From the NCBI GenBank assembly GCA_035582835.1, contig JAYKAV010000955.1:993696-1057695 (forward strand): a stretch of 64,000 nt of DNA, read 5' to 3'. Of the stretch, positions 12,331 through 24,500 are shown piece by piece. Below the pieces are notes generated by a model, which was given only the letters and a program-made list of their open reading frames with translations, had not been told where the DNA came from and did no database searches. A program made the translations under genes and the position numbers. This DNA is from Phoebastria nigripes. Lineage: Eukaryota > Chordata > Aves > Procellariiformes > Diomedeidae. The stretch's first letter is position 1, and each line of letters starts with the position of its first letter.

Positions 12331-12371
12331 GTATATATTTTATATGTATATATATTTGCAATATATATAAA
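12331..12371. repeat. TA-rich simple repeat
   Basis: An imperfect (TA)n tract with interruptions, in non-coding DNA. Confidence 0.8.
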
Positions 12372-14940
12372 ATCAGCATTTTTTAGAAATTATTACTTTT
12401 AGTTGCTATAGTATGCAGTACAAAGAGATGGTTGACTAAGCTGCAAGTTGTACTTTTTTTTTTTCTCCTGGCACTGTAACACGTAACTAAAATGGCAATC
12501 AGCAACTTCTAATAACTACATTTTAAAGACTCAATCTAGCTGCTAGCACCCCAGCATTTGCTTTGCAATGTTTATTAATTTTTTTTTGTTTGTTTATATA
12601 CTAGCTACTTTTACCAGTGAAAAAAAATTTAATGAGAAAGTGTTTTCCCACGTTAATCAAGATAGACTACACAAAACAATTAAAGGAATTCACTAAAGAC
12701 TAAGTTTCCAAATCCTTCAATTGTTCACTGCCTTTTCTCTAGATGCTTTCTAGTCCAACAGCCTTTTATCACTGTGAAGAGCAGAAGAGGACCTGGAATT
12801 GCAATTGAAGGCAGGTGAGCACCAAATGGGAACTGCATCATCTTCCAAAGACCTACTCATGATTAACCCATGTTTACAGTTATCACACCAGTCCTTCAAG
12901 ACCCTGCTGTTCCCCATCAGTGTGCATAATATCAAATGACACCAGAGACACAGGTCACAAACTTACAAAACTTGAGCTTCTGTGTCATTTTTGAAGAGCA
13001 AACCACAAAACCAAAGACTTTTCACTTCCAGATGCTCCTTGCTCTAGATTCTGCTCTGTGTTCCCCAGTCTGTCTTTTACAGTCTACTTTCTTTACCAAA
13101 CTATTAGCATACATTACAAAGTCAAAGTACTTCTAATTACTTAAATCTTTGCATTTGCTCACTTCTGTAAGGAGAGATGAGCTTGCAAACAGTAAGTCCC
13201 TGTGTTTGCACCCAGTGCTGTGACATGATGAACAAGCTGTAATTACAAGTCATAGATCAGAGTAAAGATGGGCATATCATACTGTACAGTTTTTTCCGTA
13301 TTCTTGTAAAGTAGAAGGGAACGGTCCTGTGTAGATGCAATATAAGGTTTTTGTAACAGTTATTAAAAAGAAAAAAAAAATCTGTGAAGAGTAGTTGTAA
13401 TATTCAGTATCATTATAAAGCTGTACCGTACTAGTAATACATTCTAGTGAATACAAACATACAGAGCTACAGGGCCAGAAAGAGGCATTTGTATTAAACA
13501 CCCAGATGTAAATAAGTTATGTTCAGGATTTTAAAAAATTTAGAGACTGAACGTTCTTCCTGAACGTAAGAATCACTTCAAGTGTTACGTATGAACTAAG
13601 GGAGTACAAACCATGCCAAGCATAGTGGCCTGCCTACCATGTCTAGTTGCACGACAGATTCACTTTGAGGTGCAGTCGCTCAGTACACACTACACAGCTG
13701 CTGGACATAACATCTGGATTGCTTTATGAATCTAGGCCACAGGGACTTAAATCCCCCCAAATTACAGGTGTAGACAAGGAAGGAACTAGACCCAGATTTC
13801 TCTAGCTATAAGATTACCATGTTTACATGAAGTTATAAGCAGTCTATNGTATCGTTTGAAATCAACTTGGTTAATCTGGTGCAAAAACTGGCAGGGAATT
13901 TCTTTATTCAGCTGCTCAATTGGTTTAATCTCTTCCAGTGTAATTCAATTTTGCACCCATATAAAGTACATTTACACAGAAGCTTGAAACCATTGAATTC
14001 AGCTGTTTCTTTGAAACCATTTTTTATTCAATTGGCAAAATCTTACTGTAAAAACAGCTCAAATTAGACTTTATATCTCATAGAGCTTAGCAGTCTAGTT
14101 AGAACACCAAACCATCCAACTTTAGATATAGCTAATTCTCCCAAAAGAGTGGGGTTTTTGTTGAAGCAGAGCTTACATCTGTACCTCCAATGAAATTTTA
14201 AGCTTTGACAATATACCTTGACCCTTCACTTGGACTGCTGACAGCATATCATCAGCAATTATCCACAGTTTTAACAACCACTGCTGATGACAAGAGATAC
14301 AGCAAAACCTGAACTTTTGTTACTGGTATAGACACAAAGTTTGCAACAACATAACGTACGGTTAAAATTCAGTAACTGAACAAGTCAGTGGCAGTTTGCA
14401 GCTGTCCAAGACCTCAAGGTAGGTCCAGACTGGTAATTATCATATTTCAAAACTGTTAACACAGGACAACCTCCATTTGACTTTTCTCAGACCTCTTATG
14501 CAGAGGAAAAAAAAATAATCCCAAAGTAAACCATTCAACTTCAGCTGTCCCACGATCATCCCACAGACCAAGATCCTGCAAAGGTTCCCGCCTCACCGCC
14601 GCGCTCCCGCCTCACCGTTTCGACGCCCCGAAGGTGCCAAAGCGCCGGTGGGAGGACGGGGCCGGCCGGGCCGCGCCGCGCCGGGGCAACGCGACACCAC
14701 AGAGCCGGGTCAGTCGCGCCCGCCCACCCGGCCAGCGCAGCCCCGGGCTCCCACCTCCCCTGGGGAGCGGCGGCGCCCCTGCCCTGTCCCCGCGGCTGGG
14801 CGCGGCCCGGCTGGGCGCGGCTCCCCTCGCCCACAGGCGCCCCCCGTGCGGCGCGGGCGCACGTACCGCCGGGGGCGGGGACAGCCGCCACAGGTACCGC
14901 GCGCGCCCCACGCACCCCCAGCCTCACCCACACCGCCCAC

Positions 14941-14952
14941 CGCGCACGCGCA
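14941..14952 (+). promoter_or_regulatory. Perfect NRF1-type site
   Basis: CGCGCACGCGCA matches the NRF1 consensus YGCGCAYGCGCR at every position. NRF1 drives many nuclear genes for mitochondrial proteins and many divergent CpG-island promoters. It is the closest of the three NRF1-like sites to THNSL1. Confidence 0.65.
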
Positions 14953-15051
14953 GCCACCTGCCAGCCCCGCCCCCTCGCGACTCCGCCCAGAGCCGCGACG
15001 CACGCGCAGTCAAGCCGCCCTGACGGCCCTGGCGGCTTCACCTCCGCGAAG

Positions 15052-15063
15052 TGCGCCTGCGCA
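15052..15063 (+). promoter_or_regulatory. NRF1-like site (one mismatch)
   Basis: TGCGCCTGCGCA differs from the NRF1 consensus at a single central base and is itself nearly palindromic. Confidence 0.5.
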
Positions 15064-15087
15064 GCTCCGGGCGCTGCTTGGAGCGAT

Positions 15088-15099
15088 TGCGCCTGCGCT
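15088..15099 (+). promoter_or_regulatory. Second NRF1-like site
   Basis: TGCGCCTGCGCT repeats the previous motif 36 bases downstream, with one more mismatch at the end. The pair may act together, or the second may be a weak match typical of CpG islands. Confidence 0.4.
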
Positions 15100-15190
15100 G
15101 CCGCTCCTAGCCCTAGCGCCTGCCGACAGCTGCCTTCCGCCGGAGGGAGGCGGAAGCGGGATGGCGCAGGTTCCGCCCCCTCATGGCGCT

Positions 15191-15203
15191 GTTACCCAGC
15201 AAC
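15191..15203 (+). promoter_or_regulatory. ENKUR: RFX X-box in the ENKUR promoter
   Basis: GTTACC-C-AGCAAC fits the extended X-box consensus GTNRCC(0-3N)RGYAAC exactly, with a one-base spacer. It lies 226 bases upstream of the ENKUR start codon. RFX factors, with FOXJ1, control ciliary genes, and enkurin is a ciliary and flagellar protein, so the site makes functional sense. Occupancy is inferred. Confidence 0.7.
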
Positions 15204-15343
15204 GGGAGACAACAGTGTGCCGGCCCGCGCCTGCCTCGGCGGCGGCGGCCTGAGGGGGCGGGCGGCGGGGCGAGGGCNCAGCGGTGGGAGGGAGCCGTTC
15301 GCTGAAGCGGGCCGAGGGCGAGGAGGGAGGAAACGCGAGGCCC

Positions 15344-15415
15344 CCTCAGCGAGGTGGGCGCTTCCCCGTGTCCAGGGCGCCTCAGCGAGGTGGGCTCTTC
15401 CCCGTGCCCAGGGCC
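15344..15415. repeat. 36-bp tandem duplication in ENKUR 5' leader
   Basis: Two adjacent 36-base copies (15344-15379 and 15380-15415) start with CCTCAGCGAGGTGGGC and differ at three positions. The second copy ends 13 bases before the ENKUR start codon, so the duplication probably lies in the 5' UTR. Confidence 0.85.
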
Positions 15416-15428
15416 CCGCGGCCGGAGG

Positions 15429-15505
15429 ATGACGGCGCAGTGTGCCCAGGAGAGCATCTATAACCTCCTGCCCCGCCTGGAGGAGAAGCCTGTCAAACCT
15501 CCCAG
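15429..15505 (+). CDS. ENKUR: ENKUR coding exon 1
   Basis: Codes residues 1-25 and two bases of Arg26. The ATG has A at -3 and G at -1 and -2. It ends CCCAG|GTACGT, phase 2. The peptide segment ESIYNLLP is the family N-terminal signature, which fixes the start. Confidence 0.92.
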
Positions 15506-18500
15506 GTACGTGGGTGTGACAGCACCACTTGCAGACACGGTGAGTGGTTCTGGCAAGGCAATACATCTTACGGGTAACGGGTATTAAAAAAAAAAAAAAA
15601 AAATCTAGTTTTTGCGTAGTTATTGCTCCCCCTAATGAGTCACTAACTAACACCTGAGGGTTTACAGCCTGCTCCATGAGCTGATGATTCAGTTTGGTAT
15701 CTTCAATGCCATCTTGTTCATTGACAAAGAACTTACAAAGCACTCTTTCCTCACAGAGGAATTACATGACATCTTTTTTATTCACACTTATAACAATTTT
15801 TCAGTGACCAGCTGAAAAGTTGGGGATTTTTAAAATTTTTCTCAGTGCCACACTTCCATTCTTTTCATGTGTCAGGTGTGTCTTCTGACATCATTGTTTC
15901 TTTTGCTTCTCTTTCTCACCCCTTACCTTAAAAACAAAAATGCCTTTTGCCCCCCTAGTATTAATTCCTTTGAGAGTTTTTGTAAAGTTCTTATTTGATA
16001 ATTATGCAAACATATGTTGTGTTTTCAGGTCCCTATTACTTTATATGAAAGAAAACTGTTACAGTTAGCATTGTCAGTGAAAGGTTAATGTAGGTCATAA
16101 CTCAATACATTTAAAATGAGTAGAAATATCAGTGACACTCCTTGGAACCAAGATAGTTATCCCTTTTCAGGTAAAAAGGTTCAGACTTGTGAGATTCCTA
16201 GTTCTGAACCTTTTCCATGTCAAAATAGATAATACATCTTTTTTTGTTTCCAATGTGAATAAAGGATAGTTTTGGCAGACAGAGGAAGTGAAATGACGGT
16301 ATGGTAAGGCACGCAGCACACTACCTCCATTCCTGTCTTAACACCATTCAGGGATTTGGATACTGCATGACCATCAGGTTCAGTTTAGGCAAGGGATTCC
16401 TTAGGTTGGATGCAATCTGACTAAATCCCCTTCTGATCTTATTGACTTCTGTTGTCACCCCACTTCCTGCTTTGGTTCTCAATGTGCCAAAAATCCAGCT
16501 GGTAACAACAGTGTCGAACCTGGTTAATAGCATGATCTGACCAGTTTTAACTAATGCATACAAAATCTAGGGTCTTTTTTTTCAAATGAAATCATATATA
16601 TATATTTAACTCTCAACTGACCAGGTACTACTCATGAAACCGAGGCAAGCATCCTCATTTTCCCCAACTTTGATGTCCCAAGATGACACCTAAGGAATAG
16701 TAACTGTCTTCTTCCAAATGTATTTTTTCTCCCCTTGCCAAATAATGAATGGATTAAGATTCTCAAGTCCCCCATAACCATGTTTTCTTCCTTGCAACCC
16801 TCTCTAACCCTGTGTTATTGGTGTATGACAGCATTTAGCCACTTCCTTGGCCTGAAAAGTCACTGAAAAAATACAACTGCCACATCTCTTTGTCCAAAGG
16901 AATGCCTATAGCTGTCTACAAAAGACATCTTTAAAAGACAACTTTAAACCTTATGCCAGTATGTAATAAACTCAATACTTTCTCCTTCACTTTCTCATTC
17001 CAGGACTGTGTGAACCCTACTAGGTCAAACTCCTCATAAAGTCACTACCTTTCTCTACTGGGTGGCTACAATGCCACTCCTAGCAAATGGTGAGGAACAC
17101 AATAATTTATGGATGTGGTGGGTTTGTGCCTATGTCTATGGCTGTTTGCCATGAATTTAACAGAAAAAATAAATAAAACCTCATTCCTTATAATTAGAGG
17201 TATTTCTGGAATTATATATAGTCTTATGTACATAATCCTCTTTATTTCGGAGACCAAATCTCCAGAAGACAAAATAACTCCACATTTTTAATGAAGTCCT
17301 CTTACATTTTCTAATGTTATGATCAAGCACAAATACATGTATCGGACTTTGCAGCTCATATACAAAAGCTTTTATCAGTGTTGCCACTATGACTCCCATT
17401 CACTGGCCCAGCATTACATCGTTTCTTTCATCCTATTTCAGTATTTCTGTAAAATAGGTTGCATTATATGTAATCTTTTTGTTCTTTTTTTCCTTACCCG
17501 AAAACATGGTATAGTTTTTTCTGTGAAAAAAAAGCACAACTGTTCGTCAGCTTTTGTCTACCATAAATTAATATGACATGTGTCAGAACCAGGACAACAT
17601 GTTTCCTAAAGATGGACAAATTTTAAAAGGTACAATGAGGTAGCCTTAGCTTCAGGAGCAGGGAGTTCTGCTCCTTCAGGAAAACATCTGTGACAGCTCA
17701 GTCCTTCAGATAGAGGCAAGATGCTGATGCTAATCAGCTAATGATTGGCGAACATGTTTGCATACTTTTGATTAAAGCAGAAGTTNCAGTGCCATATGCA
17801 ACATTACACCAAAACAGTAGTGTGTGCATACCGTGCGCATACAGCTTTTCATATCTGAGCCCTTACTGATTTTCACATTAGCCATTTCAGTTAGTGCCAA
17901 AACCACCACTGATTACAATAGTTCAAGATCATCGTTTGGATCTGTGTAATATAAGAAATCTACAGTTTGCCGTGCTATTTCAGAGCAGTCATCCATCTCA
18001 TCTAATCTCTTATAACAGTCTGTACCAGATGGTTCAACAGGAACATTGAGACAATGATACAGTGGACAGTAATAAGATAAACTGATGATCAAGGACATTC
18101 TGTCCAACTCTCGACTACGTTTGACATGTTTTCTGAAGCATGAGGTTTTACATACCTCTAAAATATGTTTCATCCCATAGAATGAAGCAGCGAATGTTCT
18201 CATCAATACAGGTCTCATCTTTTTTGAAGCCAACTGAGCTTTTCCTGAGATATGTTTGATTGCTGTGTTATGTAAGGCCTTACAATGTACTGCAACTGCA
18301 GCTTCTGAAATGGCCAAGATACATTGGCATTTGCATCTTTCCCATACTACAGACTTTCAAATACAGAAAATCCAGCAAAGCAGGTTCATGATTACTATTT
18401 TCCTGTAGATGCACAACACCTGCATATTTTGGATGCATTTTGGAACAAAAGAAATAGCCCTAAAAAAAACTTTTCAAAATGTAGTTAAAAAATAGACCAA

Positions 18501-21500
18501 AGTGTGTAATACATAACCTCAAAAAAAAAAAAAAATTCACGTTTCTGTCAGACTTTCAGTAAGCAACACTCAAAGCAGTTTATTTCCAAAATTTAGGTTT
18601 TGTTGAGTTTCAAAATACCTGTTTTCAGTATTTATATGAACAGTGCATACAGGAACCATTTCCCAAAGTGTGATAATACTGACCTTGGAGACACAAGAGA
18701 AGAAGGAAGAAGCAAGCTAACTTCAGAATCAGAAGTACAACTTGTCAGTGCAGTGCTGGCCTTAGCCTTAGTATGGAGGTTGTATGAATGATGGCCTTTA
18801 TTTGGGAGAGAGTACAAAATAAAATAGCTTAGGCTTTTGGCATGAACTACTGCAAAAATGTATATTCTTTGAAGAAGTATTTTTAATAATTTTCTGACCT
18901 TTAACTTCCTTATGGCTATTTTTTAATGTCTAAGGTATATATCTACATTTAGACCATCTGTGAAATGTGAAGTAGCAAAAAATAAAGCTCAGTGGAAAAC
19001 TATGGGACCAGCAAAAGTTGCAGTGCCATCTCCAAAAAACTTTCTGCAGAAACATTCAAAGGAACCCAAGCTACCAGCAAGTAAGTGTAGACATGAAGGA
19101 TATGAAACGTAATGTATTTTTTTAACTTTAAAATTGATAATATTAATGTTGAAAGTAACAGTTATGGAGAATCAAATTTTTTTTATACTTAAAATCATTT
19201 TTGTATGCTGGGGCAGTTTCCATTGTTCCTTGTATAGTATCTATGATACCAAAATTCTTTCTCTATTCTACAAAAATGTTTCTTATTTATTGTGTAAAAT
19301 ACTGAAACAAGCAACAAGGAAGTTATATATGTGATTAGAAAATACAGTAAGCATTTACTGTCATGCGGTACAAAACCAGCTGAAACATAAAGAAAAATTA
19401 TCTCTCTTTTCGCTGCAGCTATTCAGATGTTGAAGATGTGTTGATGATATGTTCTATCCTGCTGATACTTCAATTTGTAATTATGTAGTTGAGATTTGTA
19501 CGCCATTCTTTTCTGCAACTGATCATTAATATTAAAGTAAATAATACAAATGGGGGTATTAAAAGTGAACTAATTGTTTCCAATGCCTGAAGAGATACGG
19601 AAAAAGTACATGTGCCTCTCAATCCCGTAGCATTAAATTGGCTGGCAGTGTTCGAAGTATAGAATTTTTTGGAGAGCTGCATGTCACAGAAATAAGAAAA
19701 TTGGAATATTTTGTTGCAAAATGCGTCCTATCTTTGGGCATAAACCATAATTCTGGGTATAAGGAGTTGACAGTTCTAATGTTCAGCCTCATGGCTGGTT
19801 CTGCAAAGGTGGAGTGACCTTGTTAGTGCTGTGGAGTTCTAAATACAGTGCTGTCAGAATTTGTGATTGAGTTCTAAAGTTTCAGCTTGAAATTGTTTTT
19901 AGCCTGGAAAAATAGAAAAGCTTAACGTACAGTATAAAAAAAAAAGCTGTCTAACAGAATGTAGGAGTCCAGCACCCAAATAAGTGTGGTACACGCAAAT
20001 GGCTTTAGCACTGAAAATACAGGCTGTCCCAGGAGGCTTTGGAAGCCTAACGCCTCAGGCAATATGGATTATTAGAACCTTAAGGTAAGCTTTGGTCCCA
20101 GAGGTCCTGTAGGCATCCTGGGTCGTTTTTGAATAAAGTTTTCACTTTTTCAGGAAATCTGAACAGCGTTCAGTATACTGGAATGTAATACTACATGACA
20201 TCTGAGCATGAATGCTTCCAAGCGCAAGACATTGTTAAATTACCACACTAGTGTTTTAGATGGGCATAGGAAAGAAGGTTGATTCACCAATAATTTGGAG
20301 CAGTCCGTAAGATCTCTTTTAAGTACTTGTATTATAAAATTAGTGTTATCTACTTCAAATTTGCTATATATTGAGATACAGCACTCTGACCCATTTTTCT
20401 CAGGCAAGCAGCTCACAATATTTCTATTTCAACTTGTTGATTCAGGTCTTCATAATAGCAATATGTGCTTGAGTGTTTGCATTTGGAGTCAATGTACCAG
20501 AGCCTCAAAATGACTATGACACATCATAGCATCGTTCCAGACTAGTAATTTCATTGCCATGATTAGATCCTAACAGATCTTGAGAAGGAACTGTATCATT
20601 AACTCAGAAAGTTCTTGTACCTTTGTTGGATGGAATTTCACACCTACCTCAGAGAAGTTACACTGCTTAATCACCTCTTTTAAAGCATGGCACTTTCATC
20701 ACTTGGAATTTGACCAGTTATCAGTTCTCTAAATGGGATTATGGCATTGTCTTTATGGTATCTGTGCCGCCTTCAAAACTGGGTTTGATCCAACTAGTTA
20801 AAAAACAGATTGCAAGGACAGAACAGAAAGATTAAATTTTTTTCCATAAAGTCTGGGATAGTGTCATTCTTTTAGAGTCTGATTACTCACCACTTCCTTA
20901 CAAAAGGTGTGTTTCTTAACCTTCAGCTGATCTTGTATTACTGGACTCTGGCATTCATTTTAACCAAGCTCGGTTGCTGGCTCCAGAAGAAGTGGGGGCT
21001 CCCGAAACAGCAAGTGTGCACCAGTGTACTGCAGATAAGGGTGAGCCAGTGCTCCCTGAGAAGCTTCAGAGATCTTGTTTCCAAAAGGACATCCTAAGAG
21101 AAATGGAGATTTAAGTCTGTGTGTCCTACAGTACCAAGTTAGGGCAAGCTATCAGGTTGTAAAAACAAAACCCAGGAAAGCACTGGTTCGTGGGGTCAGT
21201 ATCAGGAAACCAGCTGTTGTAGGAATGAGCTCTGTCACATGTGACATTACAATTATTTTCTGCCAAAGAACATGAACTCAGACAACCTGAATCAAATCAT
21301 TATTAGAGTTATATCTAGTGGGAAATATGGTGGGAAATGAATTGTCTTTCCTCACTCACCTGAAGTCAGACTACTCAGAGGAGACTACTGTTGGTGCCTT
21401 GGAGAAAAGATTACACTAAAAAGGAAGAGTGTCTGTATTCTCTGGAGAAAGGACCGTGAGAAGTTGTTTATGAGTGTTAGGGAGCAGCAAGAGCAGGGCT

Positions 21501-24500
21501 TTTCCGTAAGGGGAGGTGAGGCAGAAATTGAGGGCAACCACAATGCAGGCTGGGCAATGACCTCACCAACAAGGTGCAGTCCCACCACACCAGAGGCAGG
21601 CAAGCAGAGCGAGTGGTGATGAAAATGTGTCCTATCAATGGCCTAGTGACCATCAGGAAAGATGGGGTAACGGGCCAAGTTCATCCACTGATTCCACACA
21701 GCTCTTCAGGAATAGGACTAGGGGCAGGCATGGCTGAGACAGCTCAGCCAGGCACTGACAGCCCAGGGCTGAGCTGAAATGGGGTTCCTGAGCACAAGGG
21801 TGTGGGGTGGATGCCGCAGGTGAGGCTGGGCAGGGCCATTAATGCCTAAGGGCCCTGACAATGAGTATCTCTAGTAAAAGTAGTTTTAATTACATTTGAA
21901 AGAAGTCACATACTACTGCAGTTAAGAGGAAATGAGTGGCATATTATAAGGCAAACCCATCTAAAACAACATAGGATGTCCTAGCTTATGAAACTTCTGT
22001 TATGCCAAACAAGCATACTCATTTTCATCATAGTACATTCCCAGTCAATTCTTTCATTGTAGATACAGTTGGTTTCTATTTTTATGTAATTTTGTACATA
22101 ATTTTTCCCTTTTGAAAAATGTAATAACATTAAATTGCAAAGCTCTTCATGGTTATTGCTGAGAATGTTTACATGCTCAATTCACAGGAAAAAAAGAACA
22201 GGATAGTAAGAAATTGCCTGCATTATCAGTGCCACGGAGGACAGATCACCCAGTTATGGGAATTCAGAGTAAAAAGAATTTTATAAATACAAATGCGGTT
22301 GCTGCTATCACGGGATTGCCTAAAAAGCCTCAACCTATTTATGTGGATAGAAGACAGGGAGATAAATATCTGCTTGAAACTTCAGGACTTGTTCCAAAAT
22401 ATATTAAAAAAAAGGTAAGTTTTATTAAATTATAGTGGAAATACTAGTAGCAATGCCTATTTTAGGTTGTCTATTGCATTCTCCTATGAAATGTTTATGA
22501 TTCTTTTTGAGATGTTTAGATACCACTGCTGTTTGTGGTAGAGCTTTGAAATTCATCAACGAGAAATCACTGGCACTGGAATTGTGCCTTGCCTTTGCTC
22601 TGTATTCACTTGCTTATGGCGTCAGCAAAAAATTGGCAGAATGATGCTGCTAAAGCAATAGCATATGTGTTGCATTGGGAACCCAGGGAGCATCTAATGG
22701 GGAGACAAATGGAGTTCTGTGATGAATGAATGCTGGCTCTTTAGGAAAGACAAGCAGGGAAGAAGAGGAGGGGTTGCCCTTTGGATGAAGGCGCTGTTCA
22801 AATATATGGAGCTCTTCTATGGAATTGGCAACAGGCTGGTTGAGCTTGTGGGTCAGGATCAGAGGAAAGGCCAGTAAGTGTCAAAAGCGTGTTTGTTATG
22901 GACCACCCAATAAGGTGAGGAACTGGATGAAATCTCTTTAAGCAACTTGAGGAAATGTTCAGATCACAGTGCAGCTTCTTACAGAAGACTTCACCCTCCT
23001 TGATATCTGCTGAAAGGACAACACAATGGGATGAAAGCAATTCAAAAAGGTTCCTGGAGCATGTCAGCAACAGCTTCTTAACACAGATGGTGGATGAGCC
23101 AGCCAGTGGTAATGCTTTTCTGGTTCTGCTACTCATAAATGAGAAAGAACTGGTCAGAGGTGTGATAATCAATAGTAGTCTTGGTTGCACAGGCCATGAA
23201 GTAGTTCAAGATCCCCTCCTCCTCGGGGAGGCAGGTGGTAGTGTACAGACCCTGTACTTCAGGAGAGCAAACATCAGCTTATTCAGGGAACTAGTAGGTA
23301 GGACCCCGTGGGAGACAGCTCTGAAAAGCAAAGGAGCTTGAGAGAGCTGGCATGCCTTTAAGGACAACCTCTTCCAAGCACAAGAACAGTCCATTCCACT
23401 ACTCGGGAAAACAAGATGTATCAGGAGTCTGGCTTATCTAAACAGGTAACTCATGACAGAGCATTACGCAAAAAGAGACATGACATATGACATAACTCAT
23501 GACAGAGAAAATGCAAAAAAGTGAACCTGCAGCCCTTGCAGTACCTTTGTATGGCTAAACGTACATATAAACAATGCTAGTCACAGTGCTACCCAACACT
23601 AAAAGATTTGTGAATCATTTAGCATTTGGTAGAAAGAAGGTAGAGTCCAGTACCTTCTGGCAGAGCTAGATAGGCTTCGTTTTACAAAGGATCAGGCAAA
23701 ATAGATGTGTTCCCCCCAGTACATCTGGCATATTCAGAAATTATTTTTCCTTCCAGAAACACAATTCTGCCACATCCAATAGGGGATAGCTTATCATTTC
23801 TAACTAGTCCAATTTTCATGTATGTATTAACACTATTTACTCTCTTCTGTGGCATGCAATGTTCAGCAAAAATCAGGGTACAGGCAGACCTTTCAAAGAA
23901 AGTATCTAAGGAATGTGTTTCAGAACATAGAATCTGACACTGTATAAAAATGTAAAATAGCTTGCTGTCATTAATGGGTTTCAAACTCCTCACTCAACCA
24001 TCAGTTCTTATAAATAGACGTTTTGGTTTCTGGATTCTCTTGTCTTCCAAGGTTGCAAAAATAAATTGAAGGGAATTGTTTATACGTTTTGCTCAGGCTA
24101 CAAAGACAATGAGAAGTTTGATACTTCTAAGAACACAGTGATGTAAGATTTTATTGCTCAGTGGCACAAAATTACATTTCAAGCTGTCTTTGTACATGTA
24201 ATATACTATGGATGACAGGTATGTCTTGGTTTCCTTCTTAAAAGCACATGTAAGAAGCNTCTTCCTTACCCTTATAGGATTATGGTGTTACACCGAAATA
24301 TGTAACACGGAGAAATGAAGAAATGAAGAGAGCTCAGAAAGAATATGAGGCTGGTATCTTGGAGCATCTCAAGAAAAGAGCCATGAAACGGCTATCTGAT
24401 GAAGAAAGGAGAAGTCTTCTGCAGGTGCATATTTTGATTTAGTGTAATTAGTAACATGTACAAAAGATTAATAAGGTAATATAAGTCCATATAAATAATA

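Larger units (their letters stand above)
11249..14616 (-). other. THNSL1: Probable 5'-UTR intron of THNSL1
   Basis: About 3.4 kb of AT-rich sequence without a recognisable coding exon separates the THNSL1 coding exon from the CpG island. Candidate minus-strand donors in the island include AACG|GTGAGG (exon end 14616) and GGCGG|GTACGT (exon end 14867); I cannot choose between them. The intron holds a 25-A run and a TA-rich tract, listed separately, and nothing else I recognise. Confidence 0.45.
14575..15510. promoter_or_regulatory. CpG island: divergent THNSL1/ENKUR promoter
   Basis: An abrupt switch from AT-rich DNA to very GC-rich, CpG-dense DNA lies between the 5' ends of THNSL1 (minus) and ENKUR (plus), and it includes ENKUR exon 1. 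It contains NRF1-type palindromes, GC boxes (for example GGGGCGGGC near 15255-15263 and CTCCGCCC near 14981), an RFX X-box and no obvious TATA box. The head-to-head arrangement of these genes is the same as in mammals, so this is best read as one bidirectional promoter. Long open frames here on both strands are a by-product of few AT-rich stop codons and are not genes. One ambiguous base lies at 15278. Confidence 0.85.
22415..24277 (+). other. ENKUR: ENKUR intron 3
   Basis: 1.86 kb, of which about 0.75 kb is the CR1 fragment described below. One ambiguous base near 24259 sits about 20 bases upstream of the exon 4 acceptor. Confidence 0.85.

Noticed and set aside
14556..15457. Several long overlapping open frames (97-201 residues) on both strands in the THNSL1/ENKUR CpG island
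   Set aside because: They are rich in Arg, Pro, Ala and Gly, overlap one another in several frames, and result from the lack of AT-rich stop codons in a CpG island. Only the ENKUR exon 1 frame is supported by homology and splice sites.
22955..23341. A 128-residue frame in ENKUR intron 3 as a possible gene
   Set aside because: The translation carries CR1 ORF2 landmarks and frame-shifted CR1 sequence continues on both sides.
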